Shown here: positions 19,001 through 27,517 of the stretch, piece by piece | How positions within the stretch are numbered: position 1 is the stretch's first letter | How the letters are laid out: the number at the start of each line of letters is the position of its first letter | Notes under the pieces: model-generated | Database searches by the model: none | Seen by the model: only the letters and a program-made list of their open reading frames with translations | Told to the model about the DNA's origin: nothing | Assembly (NCBI RefSeq): GCF_002162355.1 | Contig: NZ_CP021434.1 | Span: forward strand, 5,138,001-5,202,000 | Length of the DNA: 64,000 nucleotides | Source: Tumebacillus avium | GTDB taxonomy: Bacteria; Bacillota; Bacilli; Tumebacillales; Tumebacillaceae | Direction of reading: 5' to 3' | Position numbers and translations under genes: made by a program

Positions 19001-20894
19001 CCGGCGTGATCACCTGCACCGGCCCTGCCTCTCCTTCAGCAAACGTCGTGCGCAGCGACTCATGGCGTTTGACGATCTCCGCCAGACTCCGCTCCAGCCT
19101 TTCCCCATCAAGCGATCCGGCCAGCCGAACAGCAAACGGCATGTTGTACGCCGTCTTGTCGGTCAAAATCTGATCGAGCACATAGAGCCGCTGCTGTGCA
19201 AACGAAAGCTCCAACTGCCCCTCTCTCTGCACCCGTTCAATCGGCAAGCGTTCTCCGTGCGCTCCGCCCGAGGTCACCAGCATCCGCTCCACTTTCGCCG
19301 CCACCGCCGCAGCGGTCGGCGACTCAAACAGCACATCGAGCGGGACGCTGATCCCAAACGCCGTGCGAATCCGCGACATCGCCTGCGCCCCGAGCAGCGA
19401 GTGACCGCCAAGCGCAAAGAAATCGTCCTCCACGCCGACCTGCTCCATCCGCAGCACCCCGGCAAAAATCCCGGCGACCAGCTCTTCGGCCTGCGAACGC
19501 GGCGCAACATACCCGTGCGTCTCTTGCGCCGCCTGCTTCCACTCATGGCGCACCAGCCCCACAGGAATCGCTTCCCCCGGCAGTTCCTGCCACAACCTCT
19601 GCGGATCTTCCGCCGCGCCGTACAACAGCGTCAGCAGATGCCCGGCCATCTTTTCCACCGTTTCGCGCTCAAACAGATCGGTGCTGTATTCCAGCACGCA
19701 GAACAGCTGATCGGGCGTCTCCGTCACGTCGAGCAGCAGATCGAATTTGGCATGCGTGCGGGCGATTTCCACTTCTGTCGTTTGTGCGCCGGGCAGTTCC
19801 AAGAGCGGCCCTGCCGCCGTCTGCAGCGAAAACATCACCTGAAACAGCGGCGACACGCCAAGCAAACGCTGCGGCTGCAGCTCTTCGACGAGCTTTTCAA
19901 ACGGCATCTCCTGATGGGCGTACGCTGCCAAAGCCGCTTTTTTCACCCCTTGGAGCTCTTCGGCAAAACTCGCCCCTTCTGCCAACTGCGTTCTCAGCAC
20001 GAGCGAGTTGGCAAATAGCCCGACCGTGCCTTCCACCTCTTCCAGCACCCGTCCGGCGACAGGCGTCCCGACCAGCACATCGCGCACGTCGGCGAAGCGG
20101 GCCAGCAGCACGTTAAAGGCGGTGAGGAGCGTCATAAACATCGTCGCCCCTTCGCGCAGCGCCACCCCGCGCAGCTTTTGCGTCAGGTCGGCTGGCATTG
20201 CAAACGGCACCGCCCCGCCCCCTCCGCTGCTGCGGGCCGGACGTTCCCGGTCGGTCGGCAGCGGCAGGAAAAAGGAATGCCCCGCCAGCGTCTCCTGCCA
20301 GAAGCGCAACTGCTCTTCGTACTCCTCGCTTTCCAGCCATTCCCCCTGGTAGTGCGCGAAGTCGGCGTACTGCACCTCCGGCTCTTCAAGCGGCGAGTCG
20401 ACGCCAAGCCGATACGCCGCATACAGCGCCGACAGCTCGCGGGCGATCACGCCGTTCGACCACCCGTCCGACACGATATGATGCAGCACAAACAGGAGCA
20501 CATGCTCCTCCGGCGCCAATTTGTACAACGTGACGCGCAAAGGCAGGTCTTCTCCCAGCGCAAACGGCCGCGCACATGCTTCGCCGATCAGCTCCTGCAC
20601 CTTTCCTGCCTGTTCCGCCTCCGGTAGCTGCTGCAAATCCTGCACGATCAGCGGCCATTCCACCGCTTCCCGCACGATCTGCACCGGTTGTCCGTCCGTC
20701 TCCCGAAACGTCGTGCGCAGCGTTTCATGCCGCCGCACGATCTCCTGCAAAGCGCGATGCAAAGCCTCAGCATCCAAAGCTCCCTTTACATGCAGCGCAA
20801 ATGGCATATGATACGCCGCATTCCCCGGCGAGAGTTGATCCAAGAACCATAACCTGCGCTGAGCAAACGACGCGGGAAATGCATAGAGAGTCAT
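16014..20894 (-). CDS. NRPS C-T-C-A-T, A domain predicted proline-like
   Basis: A 1626-residue synthetase, first gene of the operon. Order: condensation (HHIVSDG, His138), carrier (Ser499), condensation (HHIVFDG, His693), adenylation (A3 loop near 1160), carrier (Ser1553). The first C-T pair has no A domain, so that carrier must be loaded in trans or the pair takes an acyl starter. By eye the specificity residues read D-V-Q-L-M-A-Q-V-V, two changes from the proline code D-V-Q-L-I-A-H-V-V. The C-terminal tail is short and basic (KQKEMLARRKQMMKGRRG), possibly docking to the acidic partner. Upstream of 20894 I see no clear sigma-A promoter. Confidence 0.94.
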   Translation of the reverse strand: MTLYAFPASFAQRRLWFLDQLSPGNAAYHMPFALHVKGALDAEALHRALQEIVRRHETLRTTFRETDGQPVQIVREAVEWPLIVQDLQQLPEAEQAGKVQELIGEACARPFALGEDLPLRVTLYKLAPEEHVLLFVLHHIVSDGWSNGVIARELSALYAAYRLGVDSPLEEPEVQYADFAHYQGEWLESEEYEEQLRFWQETLAGHSFFLPLPTDRERPARSSGGGGAVPFAMPADLTQKLRGVALREGATMFMTLLTAFNVLLARFADVRDVLVGTPVAGRVLEEVEGTVGLFANSLVLRTQLAEGASFAEELQGVKKAALAAYAHQEMPFEKLVEELQPQRLLGVSPLFQVMFSLQTAAGPLLELPGAQTTEVEIARTHAKFDLLLDVTETPDQLFCVLEYSTDLFERETVEKMAGHLLTLLYGAAEDPQRLWQELPGEAIPVGLVRHEWKQAAQETHGYVAPRSQAEELVAGIFAGVLRMEQVGVEDDFFALGGHSLLGAQAMSRIRTAFGISVPLDVLFESPTAAAVAAKVERMLVTSGGAHGERLPIERVQREGQLELSFAQQRLYVLDQILTDKTAYNMPFAVRLAGSLDGERLERSLAEIVKRHESLRTTFAEGEAGPVQVITPGGWTPLVVTDLSGLDAAAQECEWKRLVQAEAETPFDLQTGPLVRYSLLKLSGEEHVLMLNFHHIVFDGWSVGVFIRELTALYIGGELPEPVVQYADYAAWQRAWLSGEVLHEQLLYWKKQLGGELPLLELPTDRPRPPVQTYAGAMLPFRFGRELTAGLKAWSTEQQATLFMTLIGGFVTLLHRYSGQEDIVVGTPIAGRNQEEVEAMIGFFVNTLVLRSDLSGNPKFAELVAQVRKTALEAYAHQDVPFEMLVKELQPERNVSASPLFQAMFVLQNAHVEKVALPGLTLEPVELEGRTAKFDLLVSMAEADGELVGTWEYNTDLFDEATMSRMIGHFETLVSKAVREPDVTVGEIGLLSELETTEVTHHTTTQSASEQLLQEMFELQAAKTPDAVAVVMDERILTYRELNEEANRLARHLQTLGVGADVPVGISMERSPEMIAGLLAILKAGGCYVPLDPAYPKERLERIVQESQLSILLTNQSGTDWEASLTTVVDVERDRALWAEASVENPDYRLTQENLVYVLYTSGSTGVPKGVAMPGRAVVNLIDWQLRDARHPQAKTLQFTSLNFDVSFQEIFATLSAGGTLVLIPEMARKDLTGLPYLVREQGVERLFMPFVALQHVAEVCVEQNIQLPELKEVMTAGEQLQITPVVREFFTRHPDCLLYNQYGPTETHVVTSLRLEGAAEQWPVLPTLGLPIDNASVLILDARMQPVPLGVKGEICLGGRAVAHGYLQREDLTKERFVDSPYGRLYKTGDVGRRLPDGTIEYLGRLDHQVKIRGFRIELGEIEAALAQHADIREAVVTARGDLPGGKRLAAYVVPQQGSATGPAEWRNFLREKLPDYMVPSAFTALEQLPLTPSGKVDRNALPAPAVAPSTADASYQAPQNEIERQLVEVWSKLLGVERVGIHDNFFDLGGDSLLILQLHKQLVPQFPHKELTVVELFRHPTIHTLAAFLAVETVEQPDFEEVENRVEKQKEMLARRKQMMKGRRG

Positions 20895-21082
20895 ATCATA
20901 GATCGTCCCTTCAGTCTGATTTCATTAAAAGAATCGTTTTCATCTTGTTAACTATATTCGTTATTAAAGCACATAACCCTTGTGAAAGCCTGACACATTT
21001 TGCGCATTCTGAAATGAAGGAATATCGACATTAAACATCTAATATATGGAAATGTATGTGTTAAAAAAAGGGGAGAAGACTG

Positions 21083-22180
21083 ATGCGGCACAAGCGATTT
21101 GCCTATTTGACACTAGTCTTGGCAGCGGCGATCACCATCCTGCCTGCCACCGCAGCCGAAGCGGCGTCCAAGCGGATCTGGGGCGTCCCGGTCTACGGTC
21201 AGTATCCGGAGCTGCCTGCGGGCTGCGAAGCTGCAGCTGTCACGATGATCATGAACTGGGCGGGCTCAAACGTTTCCAAATCGGACGTGGCAGCAGCCAT
21301 CCCGCGCCAACCGCTCTTGTGGCGCACCGACGGCCTGCTGTTCGGCGGCGATCCGCATGAAGGGTTTGTCGGCAACCCGTTTGAAAAAGAAGGCAGTTTT
21401 GGCGTGTTTGCCAAACCGATGGTCAAAGTGGTCGACCGTTACCTGCCCGGCCGCGGCGTCGATCTCAGCGGCCAAAAGTTCGAAGACCTCCTGCGCGTCG
21501 TCGAAAGCGGCCAGCCCGTTGCCGCATGGGTGACCAACTACCTGGAAGAGCCCACGATCAACGCATCCTGGCGCACCCGCTACGGCCGCACGATCACCTG
21601 GCGTTCTCCCGAGCATGTGATGACGATCGTCGGCTACAACGATGCGGAGATCATCGTCAACGACCCGGCCAACGGCACGGTGCGCACCTATGCGCGCGAC
21701 CGTTTCCGCTACGTCTGGGAAACGATGGGCCGCCACGCGCTAACCATCTCCAACAAACAGCAGCCGAAATTTTCCGTCTACCAATATAAGACGTTGCTCA
21801 AAGAGTTCCCGACTTATGAAGCTGGCCTTGCGTATGCCAAGAAGTGGGACCATTCCAAAGTGATCGAAAAAAGCACCGGTGAAACGAAGTGGGACAATTA
21901 CCCGAGCTACGTTTCCCAAAACAACCGCTACATCAACAGCTTCAAGTCCCAGGTCGGCGCGATCGGCTATGCACAACAATATGCCAAAACGAAAGTCGTC
22001 GACGTCACCAGCGGCAAGATCATCTGGAATAACTGGCCCAAAAACGTCTACCAAGGCAGCCGTCTGATCAAGACCTACGCGTGGTACGATGTGGAAGCAG
22101 CCATCGCATACGGCAAGCTCTACGCCAACTCCCGCGTCGTGGACAGCGCGACCGGTGAGGTGCTGTGGAAGTTCCAGTAA
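21083..22180 (+). CDS. secreted C39 family cysteine protease with C-terminal repeats
   Basis: A 365-residue exported protein with a signal peptide ending near AEAASK. The C39-like papain-fold domain (about 30-225) has Cys48 (AGCEAA), His178 (PEHVMTIVGYND) and Asn193/Asp194 (VNDP). Residues about 230-365 contain three repeats of about 45 residues, each with YA-K and a TGE/TSGK-x-x-W ending, perhaps a wall-binding module. No ABC exporter is fused or adjacent, so it resembles the free-standing PF13529-type C39 peptidases rather than a bacteriocin exporter. RBS AAGGGGAGAAG precedes the ATG. It diverges from the NRPS operon. Confidence 0.87.
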   Translation: MRHKRFAYLTLVLAAAITILPATAAEAASKRIWGVPVYGQYPELPAGCEAAAVTMIMNWAGSNVSKSDVAAAIPRQPLLWRTDGLLFGGDPHEGFVGNPFEKEGSFGVFAKPMVKVVDRYLPGRGVDLSGQKFEDLLRVVESGQPVAAWVTNYLEEPTINASWRTRYGRTITWRSPEHVMTIVGYNDAEIIVNDPANGTVRTYARDRFRYVWETMGRHALTISNKQQPKFSVYQYKTLLKEFPTYEAGLAYAKKWDHSKVIEKSTGETKWDNYPSYVSQNNRYINSFKSQVGAIGYAQQYAKTKVVDVTSGKIIWNNWPKNVYQGSRLIKTYAWYDVEAAIAYGKLYANSRVVDSATGEVLWKFQ

Positions 22181-22189
22181 CTCACACAG

Positions 22190-22222
22190 CAAAAAGACCC
22201 CGTTTAAAAAACGGGGTCTTTT
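22190..22222. terminator. bidirectional terminator
   Basis: AAAAGACCCCGTTT pairs with AAACGGGGTCTTTT between the protease gene and the converging DUF2642-like gene. Confidence 0.88.
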
Positions 22223-22234
22223 TGTCTGCTTCCA

Positions 22235-22423
22235 TTAGCGGCCGATGACGATAACACGGGAGATTTGCACAGTGCGCAGGAAAATGAAGGAACGGCGGCG
22301 GCGGCGACGGCGGACGATGATGACGATGGTACCGCCGCGGATGATCACGATGCGGCCGCGGACACGACGCCCGCCGCGAGTTTCAACCTCCACGTTACGG
22401 CCAACAAATTGAGAAAAGGACAT
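22235..22423 (-). CDS. small very basic DUF2642/Sm-like protein, 62 aa
   Basis: A 62-residue protein, MSFSQFVGRNVEVETRGG followed by beta strands and an Arg run (seven in a row at about 38-44). The pattern of a conserved GRNVEVET strand, a G-x-I turn, and a closing FIFLRTVQISRVIVI resembles the DUF2642 group of small spore-former proteins, whose fold is Sm-like. The Arg-rich loop would suit nucleic-acid or polyanion binding (inference). GAGGTG lies about eight bases before the ATG. Codons are strongly GC-biased like the neighbourhood. Confidence 0.65.
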   Translation of the reverse strand: MSFSQFVGRNVEVETRGGRRVRGRIVIIRGGTIVIIVRRRRRRRSFIFLRTVQISRVIVIGR

Positions 22424-22571
22424 GCTTGCTTACACCTCACTTTCGGTCAATCTGCTGTATCATATGCTCGTCCCGCCGCGTTGGAAAAAGACACCTGCTG
22501 ATATTGGCGGCAGGGAACCGCCCTTTTTCCGCGAATCTATCAACAACTTAAGTAGTGACGGAGGCAAGACC

Positions 22572-23984
22572 ATGCAGATCAGCAAAAACGGCTGGGTGAA
22601 ACGTTATCTTGACGCCCTCGCGCAGGAAGTCGAACAGTCGCGCAAAGAGCTGTTCCTCTACAAAGCGGCGCTGAACCAAGCCTATGAAGGCATCATCATC
22701 ACCGACAAAGAAGGCAGGATCGTCCTCGCCAACCAGACCTACGCCAACTTTCTGAACATGACGCTCGAAGAGATGATCGGCCGTCCTGTGACCGAGATGG
22801 TCGAGAACACGCGGATGCATCTCGTCGCCCGCACCGGCAAGGCGGAGATCGCCCACCTGCAGCGCATCAACGGACAGGTGATGATCGCCAACCGCATCCC
22901 AGTCTTCACCGGCGACGAAGTGACCGCCGTGATCGGCAAGGTCATCTTCCAGGATATCCGCGAGCTGTTTGAGATGACCGCCAAGTTCGAGCGGCTGAAC
23001 ACCGATCCTGACCACCATAAAAAAGAGCTGAACAAACGCCTGCGCGCCAAATACAGTTTTGACACGATCCTTGGCGCTTCGGCAGCCATGGAGCGCGCAA
23101 AAAAGCTCGCCCGCCGCGCCGCGCAAAGCGACTCCACCGTGCTGTTGCAAGGGGAGAGCGGCACAGGGAAAGAGCTGTTCGCCCACGCCATCCATCAGGC
23201 GTCCCGGCGCGGGAAGGGCCCGTTGATCCGCATCAACTGCGCGGCGATTCCCGAGTCGCTTTTTGAATCGGAGCTGTTTGGCTATACGGAAGGCTCGTTC
23301 ACCGGCGCCAAAAAGTCGGGGAAAAAAGGCAAGTTCGCTCTCGCTGACCAAGGCACCCTGTTCCTCGATGAAGTGAGCGAACTGCCTCTGCAGTTGCAGG
23401 TTAAGCTCTTGCGCGCCTTGCAGGAGCGGGAGATCGAGCCGGTTGGCGCAGACGCTCCCGAGTCGGTCGATGTGCGGATCATCGCCGCCAGCAACAAAGA
23501 TTTGGCTGCGCTCGTCGCAGAAGGCCGTTTCCGCCAAGACCTGTTTTACCGCCTGCACGTCGTGCCGGTCGATGTCCCGCCTCTCCGCGAGCGCGAAGGA
23601 GATGTCGGGCTGCTGCTGCACAGCCTGCTCCGCGAGTTGATCGCTGAAACGGGCATCCCCTGCACCGGCCTCGCCCCGGAAGCGGAAGCCAAGCTCCTCG
23701 CTTACGACTGGCCGGGCAACGTCCGCGAACTGCGCAACGTGCTGGAGCGGGCGTTGCATGTCCAGGAAGAAGGCGTGATCACCCTGCACGATCTGCCCGC
23801 CGATATCGCTGCCGCCAAACCTGCCCCGACAACGCTCAAAGAAGCGCTTGACGCTTATGAAGAGCAGTTCATCCGCCAAGCCCTGCAAGCCACCCATGGC
23901 GACAAACTCGCCGCAGCCACCCGCCTTGGCATCAGCAAATCCTCGCTCTATGCCAAACTGGATAAATACAACCTCGCCACGTAA
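22572..23984 (+). CDS. sigma-54 dependent transcriptional activator (PAS-AAA-HTH)
   Basis: An enhancer-binding protein of 470 residues. An N-terminal helix and PAS domain (about 20-130) precede an AAA+ domain with Walker A GESGTGKE near 194-201, the sigma-54 contact loop GSFTGA (usual form GAFTGA), and Walker B GTLFLDE. A Fis-type HTH ends the protein (AAATRLGISKSSLYAKLDKY). I start at 22572 because GGAGG is eight bases upstream; the frame is open further up. It lies just ahead of the GntP permease gene, whose upstream region has a -24/-12 promoter, so that operon is its likely target. The PAS domain may sense a metabolite of 3-hydroxybutyrate use. Confidence 0.93.
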   Translation: MQISKNGWVKRYLDALAQEVEQSRKELFLYKAALNQAYEGIIITDKEGRIVLANQTYANFLNMTLEEMIGRPVTEMVENTRMHLVARTGKAEIAHLQRINGQVMIANRIPVFTGDEVTAVIGKVIFQDIRELFEMTAKFERLNTDPDHHKKELNKRLRAKYSFDTILGASAAMERAKKLARRAAQSDSTVLLQGESGTGKELFAHAIHQASRRGKGPLIRINCAAIPESLFESELFGYTEGSFTGAKKSGKKGKFALADQGTLFLDEVSELPLQLQVKLLRALQEREIEPVGADAPESVDVRIIAASNKDLAALVAEGRFRQDLFYRLHVVPVDVPPLREREGDVGLLLHSLLRELIAETGIPCTGLAPEAEAKLLAYDWPGNVRELRNVLERALHVQEEGVITLHDLPADIAAAKPAPTTLKEALDAYEEQFIRQALQATHGDKLAAATRLGISKSSLYAKLDKYNLAT

Positions 23985-24003
23985 GCGCCCTCGGGCGCTT
24001 TTT
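23984..24003 (+). terminator. short terminator after the activator gene
   Basis: GCGCCC-TC-GGGCGC followed by five T directly after the stop codon. Confidence 0.75.
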
Positions 24004-24125
24004 CCATACTCTCGGAAAAACTGTACAGAAGTCTGGAAAATTTACGACTCATCACTTCCCGCTCAATCTCCTGTACCCCCTCTGCAAAACGTGTGATCTC
24101 GCGCCGCCAGACCTGTGCGGACAAA

Positions 24126-24145
24126 GTTGGCATGCTTCTTGCAAT
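24126..24145 (+). promoter_or_regulatory. sigma-54 (-24/-12) promoter
   Basis: TTGGCATGCTTCTTGCAA matches the TGGCAC-N5-TTGCA consensus with a single C to T change. The GG and GC doublets are spaced by exactly ten bases. It is about 80 bases upstream of the permease ATG. Further upstream, TTTTCC-N8-GGAAAA (24000-24019) is an inverted repeat that could be the activator's enhancer site, although it overlaps the preceding terminator's T run. Confidence 0.85.
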
Positions 24146-24225
24146 TCCCATGTAAGCGGATACAAGTTTTCTGAATCCTTCATTATTGATCACAACTCTG
24201 ACACACATCAAGGAGGTTGAATCAA

Positions 24226-25545
24226 ATGTTAAGCATGATCGGTCTGATCGGCGGTCTGGTTCTGCTCATCGTCTTGACGATGCGCGGCATGAACCTGCTG
24301 ATCGCAGCGCCACTGTGCGCCTTGTTCGTCGCAGTCTGCGGCGGCATCCCGCTCTTCCCGCAACTGGCGGCAGAAGGGCAAGCCAATCTCGTCAGCAATT
24401 ATATGACTGGTTTTTCCGGCTTTATCACATCCTGGTTCCTGATGTTCCTGCTCGGCTCCATCTTCGGCAAAGTGATGGAAGACACCGGCGCGGCCGACTC
24501 CGTTTCGAAATGGGTCGTCGAACGCCTCGGCATGAAACAAGCTGTGCTGGCGATCGTCATCGCCTGCGCCCTGCTCACCTACGGCGGCGTTTCGCTGTTT
24601 GTCGTCGCCTTCTCCGTCTATCCGCTCGCTCTGTCCCTGTTCAAAGAAGCCAATCTGCCGCGCCGTTTCATTCCGGCTGCGCTCGCCTTTGGCTCCGTTA
24701 CGTTCACCATGACTTCGGCTGGATCGCCGGAGATTCAGAACTGGCTGCCGATCGAATTCCTCGGCACCTCTCCGTATGCCGGTTGGGAAGTCTCGCTGAT
24801 CATCGCCCTGTTCATGATGGGATTTGGCTACTGGTGGCTGAAGCGCATGATCGGCAAAGCGGTGGCCAATGGCGAGACCTTCCAAGCCCGCGCCAACGAC
24901 CCGGTGCAGCAGAGCCGCGACCTGCCCCAGCCGTTCATGGGCCTGATCCCGCTGCTCGTCGTGCTTGGAATCTCCTTCTTCTTCCACGACTCGCTCAAGC
25001 AGTCCGCGCTGATCGTCGCACTGCTTGGCGGCATCATCGCCACCTGGGCGCTGAACTATAAGTTCCTGACCAACGTCTGGGAATCCGCTTCGGCAGCCAC
25101 CGTCGGCGCCTTGATCGCCATCGCCAACACGGCGGCAGTCGTCGGGTTTGGCGCGGTGGCCAAAGTCACTCCGGCTTTCGGTGTCGCAGTTGACGCCATC
25201 GCCTCCCTGCCCGGCTCGCCGCTGATCGGCGCTGCCGTCGCCGTCTCCGTCATCGCCGGGATGACCGGCTCCGCATCGGGCGGACAGACGATCGCCCTGC
25301 CGCTGTTAGCACCTGGCTACATCGATGCCGGCGTCAACCCGGAAAGGCTGCACCGCGTCGTCGCTATCTCGTCGGGCGCGCTCGACTCGCTGCCGCACAA
25401 CGGCTATGTGGTCACCACGATCCGCGGCATCTGCGGCGAAACGCACCGCGAAGCATACGGCGCCATGTTCAACATGACCGTCGTCGTGCCGACGGTCGGT
25501 GTCATCATCGCCATCGCCCTGTTCTCGCTTGGCCTTGGCATCTAG
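24226..25545 (+). CDS. GntP family permease, likely 3-hydroxybutyrate uptake
   Basis: A 439-residue inner-membrane carrier with 12 or more hydrophobic segments and the GntP-type sequences near the middle and end (TYGGVSLFVV, TSAGSPEIQN, GMTGSASGGQTIALPLL, ALDSLPHNGYVVTT). GntP proteins are proton symporters for gluconate and other hydroxy acids. Coupling to a 3-hydroxybutyrate dehydrogenase gene 15 bases downstream and to a sigma-54 activator suggests (R)-3-hydroxybutyrate as substrate (inference from context). AAGGAGG is nine bases before ATG 24226; the in-frame TTG at 24217 is rejected because it overlaps that site. Confidence 0.92.
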   Translation: MLSMIGLIGGLVLLIVLTMRGMNLLIAAPLCALFVAVCGGIPLFPQLAAEGQANLVSNYMTGFSGFITSWFLMFLLGSIFGKVMEDTGAADSVSKWVVERLGMKQAVLAIVIACALLTYGGVSLFVVAFSVYPLALSLFKEANLPRRFIPAALAFGSVTFTMTSAGSPEIQNWLPIEFLGTSPYAGWEVSLIIALFMMGFGYWWLKRMIGKAVANGETFQARANDPVQQSRDLPQPFMGLIPLLVVLGISFFFHDSLKQSALIVALLGGIIATWALNYKFLTNVWESASAATVGALIAIANTAAVVGFGAVAKVTPAFGVAVDAIASLPGSPLIGAAVAVSVIAGMTGSASGGQTIALPLLAPGYIDAGVNPERLHRVVAISSGALDSLPHNGYVVTTIRGICGETHREAYGAMFNMTVVVPTVGVIIAIALFSLGLGI

Positions 25546-25560
25546 AAAGGAGCAACACCT

Positions 25561-26334
25561 ATGGCTGCACAAATCGTCTTCATCACCGGAGCCGCGAGCG
25601 GCATCGGCTTCCAGATCGCCCAAGCGTTCGCCCGCGCCGGACACACCGTCGTGATCAGCGACCTCCGCGCAGAGGCTGCCAAGCAAGCGGCAGCCGATCT
25701 GACCGGAGAGGGCCTCTCCGCCCTCGGCCTCGGCTGTGACGTCACGCAGGAAGAACAGCTGCAGCGCGCCCTCGAACAGACGGTGGCCGCTTACGGCCGC
25801 CTCGACGTCCTGATCAACAACGCCGGAATGCAGCACGTCTCGCCGATCGAAGAGTTCCCGACCGAAAAGTTCGAGCTGCTCGTCAAAATCATGCTCACCG
25901 CGCCGTTCATCGCGATCAAGCACGCCTTCCCAATCATGAAACAGCAAGGCTTCGGCCGCGTGATCAACATCGCTTCGATCAACGGGCTGGTCGGCTTCGC
26001 AGGCAAGGCAGCCTACAACAGCGCCAAGCACGGCGTGATCGGCCTGACCAAAGTCGCCGCCTTGGAAGGCGCGCCGCACGGCATCACCGTCAACGCGCTT
26101 TGCCCCGGCTATGTCGACACTCCGCTCGTGCGCAACCAATTGAGCGACCTCGCCGAGACGCGCGGCGTCGCACTGGAAAGCGTGCTGGAAGAGGTGATCT
26201 ACCCGCTCGTCCCGCAACGCCGCCTGCTCAGCGTGGAGGAGATCGCCCACTATGCCCTGTTCCTCGCCGATCCCAAGGCCCAAGGTGTCACCGGCCAGGC
26301 GGTCGTCATCGACGGCGGCTATACGGCACAATAA
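25561..26334 (+). CDS. 3-hydroxybutyrate dehydrogenase (SDR family)
   Basis: A 257-residue short-chain dehydrogenase. The NAD-binding loop TGAASGIG is at 9-16 and the catalytic YxxxK is Tyr152-Lys156 (YNSAK), preceded by the INIASINGL strand with its Ser. NNAGMQHVSPIEEFP and CPGYVDTPLV are characteristic of D-3-hydroxybutyrate dehydrogenases. It would oxidise (R)-3-hydroxybutyrate to acetoacetate in the cytosol with NAD. It follows the permease by 15 bases with GAAAGGAG as ribosome site, so the two form one operon under the sigma-54 promoter. Confidence 0.92.
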   Translation: MAAQIVFITGAASGIGFQIAQAFARAGHTVVISDLRAEAAKQAAADLTGEGLSALGLGCDVTQEEQLQRALEQTVAAYGRLDVLINNAGMQHVSPIEEFPTEKFELLVKIMLTAPFIAIKHAFPIMKQQGFGRVINIASINGLVGFAGKAAYNSAKHGVIGLTKVAALEGAPHGITVNALCPGYVDTPLVRNQLSDLAETRGVALESVLEEVIYPLVPQRRLLSVEEIAHYALFLADPKAQGVTGQAVVIDGGYTAQ

Positions 26335-26342
26335 TTCTCGGG

Positions 26343-26372
26343 TTCGCCACCGGATGTGTTCTGCGCTATAAT
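26343..26372 (+). promoter_or_regulatory. probable sigma-A promoter of the murG-like gene
   Basis: A TATAAT -10 at 26367-26372 with TTCGCC 18 bases upstream. The -10 is perfect and the -35 weak. It separates the glycosyltransferase gene from the sigma-54 operon. Confidence 0.5.
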
Positions 26373-26408
26373 GGCTCATACATACATCTAGTCTGAGGTG
26401 AATCTGTC

Positions 26409-27476
26409 ATGAAAAAGCTCGTCTTGACTGGCGGAGGCTCGGCCGGGCATGTCACCGGGAACATCGCCCTCTTGCCAAAGCTGACGCAAGCCGGTTGGGC
26501 CATTGAATACATCGGCTCCCATGATGGGATCGAACAGGAGATCATCGCCGAGACCGGCCTGCCCTACCACGGCATCGCTGTCGGCAAACTCCGCCGCTAC
26601 TTCGATTTGAAAAACTTCAAAGACCCGTTTCGCGTCTTGCAAGGCACATTGCAGGCCTACCGCCTGTTGCGGCGGATCAAGCCCAAGGCCGTTTTTTCCA
26701 AAGGGGGATTTGTCGCGGTGCCGGTCGTCGTCGCCGCGTGGCTGAACCGCATTCCGGTGATCATCCACGAGTCCGACCTGACGCCGGGGCTCGCCAACAA
26801 GCTCTCCGTGCCGTTTGCAACCAAAGTCTGCGTCACCTTCCCGGAGACGCTCCAGCACCTCGACCCGCAAAAGGCGGTGCACACCGGTTCGCCGATCCGC
26901 CATGAGATCCTCGAAGGCAATGCCGATCGGGGACGCGCGTTCTGCGGCTTCACGAAAAGCAAGCCGGTCATCCTCGCCATGGGCGGGTCGCTTGGCTCGG
27001 TCAAGATCAATGACGCCTTGCGCGCCAACCTCGACACGCTGCTTAAGCGGTTCCAGATCGTGCACCTCTGCGGCAAAGGCAACCTCGATCCGGCGCTCGA
27101 AGGGCGCAGCGGCTACAAGCAGTTCGAATATGTCAGCGGCGAACTCTCCGACCTGTTTGCGATGACCGACCTGTTCATCTCCCGGGCCGGCTCCAACGCC
27201 ATCTTTGAATTCCTGGCGCTGAAGAAGCCGCACCTGCTGATCCCGCTGTCCCGCGCCGCTTCGCGCGGCGACCAGATCCTGAACGCGCGCTCCTTCGAAA
27301 AGCAAGGCTACAGCCATGTGCTGTTCGAAGAAGACCTGACCACAGAGACCTTGCTCGATGCGGTCAACGAGACGTACGACAACCAGGATCAATACATCGC
27401 CGCGATGAACCAAAGCACGACCGGCAGCGCCGTTGAGCTGATTTTCAACCTGATTCAACGAGCTGCGAAAAAATAA
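26409..27476 (+). CDS. murG: MurG-type UDP-GlcNAc transferase
   Basis: A 355-residue GT28 glycosyltransferase. It begins MKKLVLTGGGSAGHVTGNIAL, the glycine-rich lipid/diphosphate loop of MurG, and has HESDLTPGLANK and GGSLGS in the domain junction and the UDP-GlcNAc site RAGSNAIFEFLALKKPHLLIPL. In peptidoglycan synthesis MurG adds GlcNAc to lipid I to form lipid II at the inner membrane face. It is not inside a dcw cluster here, so it could be a second, stand-alone paralogue as some Bacilli carry; whether a dcw copy exists cannot be seen. GAGGTGA precedes the ATG. Confidence 0.9.
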   Translation: MKKLVLTGGGSAGHVTGNIALLPKLTQAGWAIEYIGSHDGIEQEIIAETGLPYHGIAVGKLRRYFDLKNFKDPFRVLQGTLQAYRLLRRIKPKAVFSKGGFVAVPVVVAAWLNRIPVIIHESDLTPGLANKLSVPFATKVCVTFPETLQHLDPQKAVHTGSPIRHEILEGNADRGRAFCGFTKSKPVILAMGGSLGSVKINDALRANLDTLLKRFQIVHLCGKGNLDPALEGRSGYKQFEYVSGELSDLFAMTDLFISRAGSNAIFEFLALKKPHLLIPLSRAASRGDQILNARSFEKQGYSHVLFEEDLTTETLLDAVNETYDNQDQYIAAMNQSTTGSAVELIFNLIQRAAKK

Positions 27477-27478
27477 GC

Positions 27479-27512
27479 AAAAGGCCCTCACCGGATGATG
27501 AGGGCCTTTTCT
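27479..27512 (+). terminator. rho-independent terminator
   Basis: AAAAGGCCCTCA pairs with TGAGGGCCTTTT directly after the murG-like stop, followed by a further TTCTT. Confidence 0.88.
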
Positions 27513-27517
27513 TGCAT

